Shown here piece by piece: positions 56,439 through 64,000 of a stretch of DNA of 64,000 nucleotides. The notes below the pieces were generated by a model. The model was not told the origin of the DNA. It worked only from the letters and a program-made list of their open reading frames with translations, and made no database searches. The stretch covers positions 109,829,588 through 109,893,587 of the forward strand of contig CM041777.1 in the NCBI GenBank assembly GCA_023374045.1. The letters are read 5' to 3'. Positions within the stretch are counted from its first letter, which is position 1, and each line of letters opens with the position of its first letter. The DNA is from Limonium bicolor. Taxonomy: Eukaryota; Streptophyta; Magnoliopsida; Caryophyllales; Plumbaginaceae. The position numbers and the translations under genes were made by a program.

Positions 56439-57165
56439 TAATGGTGGCCATCGGGTCCGGTTCTACCGGAACCGGCGGTTCTACCCGGAACCGATTGGAA
56501 CCGGAACCGGCCGGGAACCGGTGCGAATCAGAACCGGAACCGAACCGCCTCAGCCGGTTCCGAATACGAATACATGTTTTGAGATTCGGGCCCGAACCGG
56601 AACCGGACCGCCAACCGCCTGGAACCGTCATCGGATTTGGAACCGGAACCGCCCCGGAACCGGTTGAAGTTACCGTTGGGTTTTTAAAATGTAACCTCTT
56701 AGTAGTTGTACTCTTTTTCCTTATTAGGGTTTTCCCAATGGATTTTTACCTAATAAGGTTTTAATGAGGCAGTGAATCATATAATAAAATTCTCTTTGTT
56801 CCTTATTTTTTGTAAATTCAATAAAAATTCCTAAGTCTTTGTTTCTTACACATTTAAGATTATAAAATTGAAGAATAACCTATCTAGGAGTAAAGTGGAT
56901 GAAAAGAGCAACGTGTGCACTCAAACGGATCTCAAATCGGAGCTAAAACGAAGCAACTGGAGCCGATCGAATCTTTCCAGAACCGGTCGGAACCGATCAG
57001 AAACCGAAACCGGAACCGGTTTTTTGACCGAATCCGAAGCGAATCCAGATTTCTGAACCGGAACCGGAACCGTAACCGGAACCGCCCCCACCGGTTCCGA
57101 ATACGAATACACATTTTCTGAACCGGAACGGTGGAACCGGTGGAACCGACCCGTGGCCACCATTA
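56439..57165. mobile_element. Non-autonomous hAT element with 8-bp target duplication
   Basis: Terminal inverted repeat TAATGGTGGCC at 56439 and its inverse ending at 57165. The perfect 8-bp duplication GTGCTAAA flanks it (56431-56438 and 57166-57173), as expected for hAT. Both subterminal regions are rich in ggaaccgg repeats. The middle (56706-56772) contains the copia 3'-UTR motif. There is no transposase. Confidence 0.9.
56455..56670. repeat. GGAACCGG repeats, left half of the hAT element
   Basis: Many degenerate units of ggaaccg(g) and the inverse ccggttcc. A matching block in the right half lies at 56960-57150. The Arg/Gly/Thr-rich frames here are by-products. Confidence 0.8.
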
Positions 57166-57589
57166 GTGCTAAATCACAAAATGAGTGACTCTGGTGAATC
57201 ACCCAAATATTGTTCATCTATTAAAGAAAACAATTGGCATGACAAATATAGAATGATTCATATTGGATCATTTTTATTCCTTGTTTTTCATGAATAGTCA
57301 AAAGTCATGACCAGATTGGAGAGATGATGAGCAGTTATTAACATCACATAAAGTATAATAATGATCATGATTGGATGTTACTATGATTGCAAGACTTTCA
57401 AGGTCTTAGTGGATATAACTCGGCTTATTTCAAAGCTAGCTCAAAATTGAAGCTATGCAGATTTTTTAATAAGAAGTTATGTTGAGAATGACAAATTTTA
57501 AATTTTAAATGTTATTCTATGTTTCTATATATTTTATATTATTATTGTTGTTGATTGTTTATAATATATATGTATGTTCATTTACATTT

Positions 57590-57755
57590 ATGAGATTTAT
57601 TCATTTAGAAACAATTTGTACACTCTAAAAGGGGTCATGAAAGACATATGTCCGGAAAGGCATATGTTATGAATGGGATTTATCCATTTACAAAGAATTT
57701 GTACACCCTAAAGGGGTCATGAAAAGCATATGTCCGGGAAGGTGTATGTCTTGAG
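57590..57755 (+). repeat. Direct repeat of about 82 bp inside the copia element
   Basis: The text tttgtacac(t/c)ct...aaaggggtcatgaaa...catatgtccgg occurs at about 57615-57668 and 57699-57755. Confidence 0.75.
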
Positions 57756-58429
57756 AAACATGATTAAAGACAATACAACTATAAATAATATTTCTTGATG
57801 GAGTCAAGAATTAACACTTGCTTGGAATATAGTGCAGTTGTAGCTCGCTACCCTTTCCAAAAAATTATAGTTGACCCATAAGCATGTGTCTTGATGACAA
57901 GGCATCAGTCTCATGAGTGAGAATGATTTTCCATGATTAAAAAAATCATAAGATAAGGGTCAATAAGCTCTAGAAGAGCAGCTACAATACCACATATAGA
58001 ATGAAATTTTTATACTGAGAACACTTTGTAAATAACAAGTTTTCTCAAAAAGTGGTACTGATATACCTGAGGCGGATATCACGTTAAGGCTACAAATAAG
58101 AGAATATCAATGTATATTCTGGAAACGATATAAGTCATGATTGTAGCTTCTTGTTTTCTCCTTTGATTTGTATCACATGTGTGTTGGTACAATGAAGAAC
58201 TTGAGATATAAGATAAAGAAAACAATAAGTTTTTCATTGTTCCTTTTGGCATGACTGGTTAGACCATCCCAGTTCAAAAATGTTGCAAATTGATATCCAC
58301 TGTACGTGTGGACACTTTCTGAGGATTATATTCTTCCATCAAATGATTTGTTGCTTACTTTGAAAAACCTTTTATGAGGCTATCACCAGTTGATATTATG
58401 TGTAAACCTGGATTTTTATACGCGTGAAT

Positions 58430-59230
58430 TCAGGTAAGATATGAGGACCATTTTGGGGACCATATCCTGTCCAAAAATGGTTTAAATTGATGCATCAACC
58501 AAATGGTCATTACAGCTAAAGGTTGTATGATTGAATAATAAAGTCCATAAGATTGGACAATGCTGGTGAAATGTCAACGCCTTAATATGAAGTTTGACAT
58601 GTTCATTGGGATAAATTGATGGTTAAGAAGAACCATCGATCAAAGATTTATAATAAATTGTAAGATCTTTTAGTTTGAGAATCCCAATATGGATTTGGAG
58701 ACATGTAATTTACATGAAGCAACATTGATTTGCATCAAGCCATATAGTGTTGATGAAATCTCACTCTTATAAATGACTTTGAGTCAAAAGCTAAATATTC
58801 TCCCATACAAGGTTTTGTTTGAAAGATTTATATATTATGCTTCAGTGGATCAATCAATTCCTTGAAGATGTTGAGATTGTATGTTGAGTTCAAATTTTAA
58901 TACCTTGAACTAACAGTTGGGGATACCTTTATGACTCGATTGTCATTTTGGCGAGTAATTTTTCCCAACATCAGGGGGAGAAAAGAAGCAATTGGAAGGT
59001 GAGTTGATATGATATGAAATATATAATTGCGTCATCCTCGTTAGTAAGAACTTTTAAGTTCAAAGTACTATTCATCTCCAAAAAGTTGGCAACCCAATTG
59101 CTTGATGTTGAGTGAAAAATATGCGCCAACGTCTAATGCTCCTGTATTATAATGTCCCGTAAGGACAAGTGGTCTAACCTGAAGCATGGTAGACTATGTG
59201 GTTCCAATGACAATGCCCTTAAAAGGAGCA
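58430..59230 (+). pseudogene. Decayed copia integrase
   Basis: Broken frames keep recognisable pieces: IRLDNAGE at about 58548-58572, which contains a catalytic Asp region; YLE...GDTFMTR near 58905-58940; and GRKEAIGR near 58975-59000, equivalent to the GGEKK segment. GRLCGSNDN (59190-59215) echoes the linker after integrase. Stops and frame changes make it non-coding. Integrase would insert the cDNA. Confidence 0.55.
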
Positions 59231-60099
59231 TAGAATTAAAATGGTTATACTACAAAGGGTATAGCTCTAGACGAGCCGTCAGACATGACAAATTACCGGT
59301 ATATAAGGTAATCAGGTACCTGATGATAATAAAGATCTCGAGATATTATGTCATGTCAATAATATAATGGAACCGATATGAAATCAATGTTGATTATATT
59401 TATGTATATGCATGCAAATGTATGTAGCGCTACATGTCACAATGATGACGAGGACATTGACTTGATTTGTCAAAAGTACTTGAAAGACGCGAATGAGAAG
59501 CAGAATTTCAACACATTCAAGTTGTGAATGTTGCAAACTTGATGTCCACATAATGATGTGAATCCAGCTGGATACAAACAAGTGTTTGTATGAAAATGAA
59601 AATGTGTGGTTTCAAATTCTTTTAATATACAACCTGTATTGGTGTATACAAGATTTTTCAAACCCTGCTATTGATTATAAAAGGCTTTATCCCCAGCAGT
59701 TAATTATTTTGAAGATATATGTATGGTTGAAATTATGATTAATTTGTATGGTTATACCTTATACAGGTAGATCACTTTGATAGTGCATTTATATAAGGTT
59801 CGAAAGAGATTAATAACTAGAGGAGTTTGGTGAATTCTGAAAGGGAATGCCCCTGTGACCATGTAATAAATCTTATCATAAAGGTGATTGTGGAATTACA
59901 ACCTTAGAGAAAACTATTGAAAATGTATCTCTAAGAGGAGTCCAATTTTAGTGGATAATTCATGTTGCTATAGTAGCAGTGTAAGAGTATAATTGGAACT
60001 CCTTACGAGTCTCCTGATGGTCGTTGAATCAATGATCATGAAGTTCCAATCTTAATGTTATTGCAGCAGAATGATTAATGGGTTATGGTATCTATAGAT

Positions 60100-60480
60100 A
60101 AACACATATGAATAACCCCACCATCCAAGAGATTAATTGAGGGTGTGTTTAATTCTCATTTAGAAGAAAGAAGCTAGGAGATTATCTTCTCCAAAAAGCT
60201 ACCTAGCGTAAGAATCTACCTTTCATTTGAAATGAATGAATTGATGATTGAATTATGGACTACTACCTCATAATCTTCATCTACATCCATATGTTTGAGA
60301 ATAATTGAATCTGTGGCTTAATACCCAGATGATATAGATGATTACATCTATCGATTAGAAAATACATACCATCAAAAGTTCTACTTATAAAAGAGTCATC
60401 GATATTAATGTAGAGCAAATATGCTAAAGTGCAAAAGTGATGGATGCATGTATTCAACCAAGTGCTTCCCAAGTAACTGG
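60100..60480 (+). pseudogene. Possible copia RNase H end, very decayed
   Basis: Around 60365-60425 the text aaaagttctacttataaaagagtcatcgatattaatgt is cut by stops but resembles the usual end of copia pol just before the 3' untranslated region. No catalytic residues can be verified. Confidence 0.3.
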
Positions 60481-60816
60481 GTGCAGGACCAATTAAAGAT
60501 TGGGGATGCATACAATCAAAGTAATAAAGTGATGTTTTCATCAGGGGGAGCAATAATGATTGTACTCTTTTTCCTTCACCATGGTGTTTTTCCCATTGGG
60601 TTTTTTCCAGGTAAGGTTTTAACGAGGCAATCGATGAAAATCATTAAATGGATTAATTGAATGTAAATTCCAAGTGAGAATATCTATGATTGATTGTCAT
60701 AGCTATGTAAAGTTATTGCAAGACTGTACTCTTTTCCTTTGCCCAAGGTTTTTATCCCACAGGGTTTTTCCAGGCGAGGTTTTTAACGAGGCAGCATATA
60801 ACAAGATGTTTCGTCC

Positions 60817-60825
60817 AAGGGGGAG
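60817..60825 (+). other. Polypurine tract of the copia element
   Basis: AAGGGGGAG directly before the 3' LTR start TGTTATAAATAG. Confidence 0.8.
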
Positions 60826-60985
60826 TGTTATAAATAGATTATTTTATAGTGGACTTCAAATCTGTAATTAGGGTTTCCCCTTGTACTCTATAAATAGAGG
60901 TCTTGTATACTCATATCGTAATAAGAATATCAGTTGCCTCTCTATCTCCTTTGTCTCTACAATCTCTCTTTACTCATTTACAACA
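60826..60985 (+). repeat. 3' LTR of the copia element
   Basis: A 160-bp LTR, TGTT...AACA, with TATA box CTATAAATAG at about 60887-60896. It has the end missing from the 5' LTR. Confidence 0.85.
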
Positions 60986-61289
60986 AATAATGATATGTGC
61001 GGTTGTATATTTCTTAATATAGTAGGTTTTTGTTATTGTTGGAAGGTATAGTTTGGAAAGGGAGTTAGATGTCAGATATATGTCTTGGTTACTCTCTGAA
61101 AGGGATGTAGATTATATTATGGAAGGGTTTTCTCGCTGAATATTCTGGTCATGTTGTTGACCATCAAAAGATATTATTATAATAAAGGGTCCAGATTATA
61201 TCGGTTCTAAAATCTTTTATTTACTCAGTTACCATTGACGGTATCAATTTAGTACGAAAGTTTAGCGAGTAGTTTTTTTTCTCCATTTT
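60986..61289. other. Intergenic, nothing recognised
   Basis: About 300 bp with no gene or repeat boundary after the AATAA duplication. Confidence 0.4.
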
Positions 61290-61352
61290 TTTAACTCCCC
61301 ACTTATATGTTAAATAAGTTTATAAAATATCAAAGACATATATATATATATA

Positions 61353-61840
61353 TAAGAATCCCTTGAGGATTTAAGATATTACAGTTAACCCCCTTGTAGT
61401 TATCATAATTACTGGTAACCACCTTGAGGTTAAGGTATTTTGACAACGAGCCTCCGAACTATAACTCTATTATCAGGAAGTTAACTACATGTTAACCTAT
61501 CAACTTAATTATATTAATACGGTCATGTTGGACAAAAAACACTAATTAATCTGCATTGTTATTTTCTAAAAATGTCAACCCTTCCTTGAAAATGCATCTA
61601 AAGTGGGATGAAGGAGAGTTAGACAATGTTGATTAAGCAGTTTATTGTCCAGTCTGGCATTATTAATGTGATTGAGCTGATAGATTAACACATAGTTAAC
61701 TTTTTGATCACAGAGTTATAGTTCGAGGGCTCGTAGTCAAAGATACCTTAACCTTGAGGTGGTTACCAATAATTATGATAAACACGAGGGGGTTAACTGT
61801 AATATCCCAAATCCTCATGGGGGTTCCGAGTAATTTACTC
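61353..61840. mobile_element. Mutator-type MITE, copy 1, inserted in a TA tract
   Basis: Sequence matches the MITE at 63364-63867 across its length. Right tip GAGTAATTTACTC at 61828-61840; the left tip is shortened and merges with a TATATATA run. TA repeats on both sides may hide the target duplication. Confidence 0.75.
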
Positions 61841-61867
61841 TATATATATATATATATATATATATAG

Positions 61868-61917
<50 letters not shown>
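61841..61917. repeat. (TA)n then (GA)n microsatellite
   Basis: A TA run at 61841-61866 passes into a GA run to about 61917. Confidence 0.95.
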
Positions 61918-61920
<3 letters not shown>

Positions 61921-61977
61921 AAAGTACCACACCGTCGTCAAACTAATACCAATGCAACATCTATAATGTATCAAATA

Positions 61978-62213
61978 CTCCCTCCGTCCTGAATTGACCG
62001 TCCTGTTTACTATTTGGACATGTCGTTTGACTTCATTTTTAACATATGAGATAAATTAATTTTAAAAATGTAAGTTTTGCATATGATTTCTTACAAGATA
62101 AACTATATAGTATAAAATTTAGTTTTATAAATTAATTTATCTTATATGCTTAATATTGAAGTGGAAAAACGTGCCATAAAGCAAACAGGACAGTCAATTC
62201 AGGACGGAGGGAG
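61978..62213. mobile_element. Stowaway MITE (Tc1/mariner)
   Basis: Terminal inverted repeats CTCCCTCCGTCC at 61978 and GGACGGAGGGAG ending at 62213, flanked by TA on both sides (61976-61977, 62214-62215). At 236 bp it has the usual Stowaway size. The interior pairs as a long hairpin. It interrupts a monomer of the tandem repeat. Confidence 0.95.
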
Positions 62214-63120
62214 TAATATCTTACATTTTCAAAATCCTTTCGTACCTATAAATTACTTTATTATTTGTTTTACAACTTACCAATGTATCACCGTTCAAAC
62301 ACCAGCATCATTATAACTTCAAACCCTATTACAAAATACCTACAATTTGTGACTTTAGTACCTTCCCGAATGTAAATAAAAACCAATACAAAATTAATTA
62401 TATGCGAAATAAATTTATGAAATACCAAAGACATTTATATATAAGTATCACGCCTTCGTCAATATAATACCGCCGTAACAGCTATAATGTCCCAAGTGTA
62501 ATATCTTACATTTCCATTCATAACTATAAATTACTATTATTTTACAACATACTAATGTATCATTGTTCAAACACCAACATTATTTTAACTTCGAACCATA
62601 TTACAAAATACCTCCAAGTTATATCTTTAATACCTTCACAAATGTAAAACAAGCAATGTATAAATAAATATAGGTGAAATAAATACCAAAGGCGTATATA
62701 TACAAATACCACGCCTTCGTCAATATAATACCGTCGTAACATCTATAATGTACCAAGTTTAATATCTTATATTTTCAAAATCCACTCGTAACTATAATTA
62801 CTATATAATTTTTTTACAACATACTAATGTATCATTGTTCAAACACGAGTATTACTTTACCTTCAAACCCTATTACAAAATACCTACAAGTTATATCTTT
62901 AATACCTTCACTAATGTAAAAAAAACAATATACAAATAATTATATGTGAACTAAATTTATAGTATACCAATGACATATATATACAAGTATCACATCATTA
63001 TCAAACTAATACCAGCTAAATTTCTATATGTACCAAGGTAATATTTAACATTTTCAAAATTCTTCATAACTATAAATAATATAATTTGTTTTACACCATA
63101 TTAATATAATAATTGAAGAT

Positions 63121-63363
63121 TTAGTAAATAATTATATTTTCATTAAAGTTACATGGAAGTTACCACTATTTAACTTGAATATATTCTAAAAACAATTAAG
63201 AAGAAATTACCACACCATACACTAATGCAATAACTAAAAAAAAAACGCCATCCAGGACATTCAGGGATTAACTATGTGTCCTGGACGGAATCCACTTCCC
63301 AATCTGAGTTTAAGACTTATGATGAACAGAAATGAGGAATGAATCAAGTTTTAATTGATTTTT
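63121..63363. other. Intergenic; one short hairpin
   Basis: Contains the inverted repeat TCCAGGACA (63251-63259) / TGTCCTGGA (63277-63285). Nothing else recognised. Confidence 0.5.
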
Positions 63364-63867
63364 GAGTAAATTACTCAGAACCCCCTTGAGGATTTAGGAT
63401 ATTATAGTTAACCCCCTTATGTTTATCATATTTACTGGTAACCACCTCGAGGTTAAGGTATCTTTGACTACGAGCCCCCAAACTATAACTCTGTTATCAG
63501 GAAGTTAACTACGTGTTAACCTATCAACTTAATTATATTAATAAGGTCATACTAGACAAAAAAACACTACTTAATCTGCATTATTATTTTCCTAAAAATG
63601 TCAAACCTTCCTTGAAAATGCATCTAAAGTGGGATGAGAGAGAGTTAGATGATGTTGATTAAGTTTTTTGTTGTCCAGCCTCGCATTATTAATGTGAGTA
63701 AGCTAATAGGTCAACACATAGTTAACTTTTTTTATCACAAAATTATAGTTCGGGGGCTGGTAGTCAAAGATACCTTAACCTTGAGGTGGTTACCAATAAT
63801 TATGATAAACACAAGGAGATTAACTGTAATATCCCGAATCCTCAAGGGGGTTCTGAGTAATTTAGTC
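63364..63867. mobile_element. Mutator-type MITE, copy 2, with 9-bp target duplication
   Basis: The tips are GAGTAAATTACTCAGAA at 63364 and its near-inverse ending GTC at 63867. TTGATTTTT flanks both sides (63355-63363 and 63868-63876). The 504-bp element has inverted arms of more than 100 bp and no coding sequence; 9-bp duplications are the Mutator signature. Confidence 0.88.
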
Positions 63868-64000
63868 TTGATTTTTTTATCACACAATAGCGTATCAATA
63901 ACCGACACACCTAGTCACACGATGTCGGGAACAGTCCTCTCGCGCCTTTTATCTTCTCTCTAGCAACTACAAAATCTCAAGATCTAATTTCTACAATGAC
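63868..64000. other. Window end, nothing recognised
   Basis: After the target duplication only short unassigned sequence remains. Confidence 0.5.

Larger units (their letters stand above)
54366..60985 (+). mobile_element. Old Ty1/copia retrotransposon with AATAA target duplication
   Basis: The element starts TGTTATAAATAG at 54366 and ends TTTACAACA at 60985. The flanking five bases are AATAA on both sides (54361-54365 and 60986-60990). A purine tract AAGGGGGAG stands at 60817-60825 before the 3' LTR. Two copies of the plant copia 3'-UTR motif (tgtactctttt...ggttttaacgaggca) lie at 60560-60629 and 60725-60793. Decayed integrase text is at about 58430-59230. RT is not recognisable. A nested hAT element occupies 56439-57165. 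Confidence 0.8.
61290..63120. repeat. Tandem repeat, monomer about 260-280 bp
   Basis: The phrase (c)gtc(g/a)tcaa(a/t)(c/a)taataccg/a recurs at 61931, about 62450, 62710 and 62987; the phrases aatatcttaca and caccgttcaaacacca recur in the same order. Subtracting the Stowaway insertion, monomer spacing is about 281, 260 and 277 bp. A partial unit starts near 61295. The array is non-coding. Confidence 0.75.

Noticed and set aside
56401..57217. Arg/Gly/Thr-rich frames on both strands in the hAT element
   Set aside because: They are translations of GGAACCGG repeats in several phases.
1..64000. tRNA, rRNA and other RNA genes
   Set aside because: No cloverleaf with A and B boxes and no rRNA text was recognised by eye; a tRNAscan/Infernal run could still find a degenerate one.

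Overview
The window is repeat-dominated nuclear DNA of a flowering plant, most likely a eudicot. Evidence for a plant: Ty3/gypsy chromovirus-type and Ty1/copia retrotransposons primed by initiator tRNA-Met or carrying the plant copia 3'-UTR motif, a Stowaway MITE, an hAT element, Mutator-type elements, a plant mobile domain (PMD) gene with GT-AG introns, and plant-type TTTAGGG-like motifs. No prokaryotic-style operon, rRNA, tRNA or CRISPR array was recognised.

Layout. 1-2030: 5' end of a gypsy element on the minus strand (gag start, leader, PBS, LTR). 2031-3100: AT-rich, nothing recognised. 3101-4876: probable Ty1/copia LTR and internal remnant on the minus strand. 4877-38089: the main feature, a 33.2-kb head-to-tail array of one gypsy family on the minus strand, with six LTRs of about 2.19 kb alternating with five internal regions (A, B, C, D, E from left to right). 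Four internals are about 4.6 kb and near complete; B has a 3-kb internal deletion. All five gag-pol frames are broken by short indels. The longest open piece is a 604-codon protease-RT-RNase H frame in copy E. Each LTR carries a dense string of small stem-loops followed by six long palindromes.

38090-43050: short direct repeats, then a MuDR-N-terminus-like ORF and a six-exon PMD gene with its promoter, all on the minus strand and interrupted by small indels. 43356-44520: long foldback element. 45091-48267: Mutator-like element with about 330-bp terminal inverted repeats and decayed host-like exons. 48268-54365: AT-rich DNA with two inverted-repeat elements that have tandem-repeat cores. 54366-60985: old Ty1/copia element with short LTRs and an AATAA target duplication. 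It holds a cyclin-B-like N-terminal ORF, a GGCATCGTGCC repeat field, a nested hAT element with a perfect 8-bp duplication, and integrase remnants. 61290-63120: tandem repeat of about 270 bp hosting a Mutator-type MITE and a Stowaway MITE. 63364-63867: second copy of that Mutator-type MITE with a 9-bp duplication.

The genes do not form a host pathway. The window is a record of successive insertions. The gypsy array would need LTR-LTR recombination (or assembly expansion) to explain the shared LTRs, and the outer flanks show no matching target duplication. Many differences between copies are 1-2 bp indels, which may be decay or residual long-read error. All statements come from reading the sequence; no alignment or database search was run.
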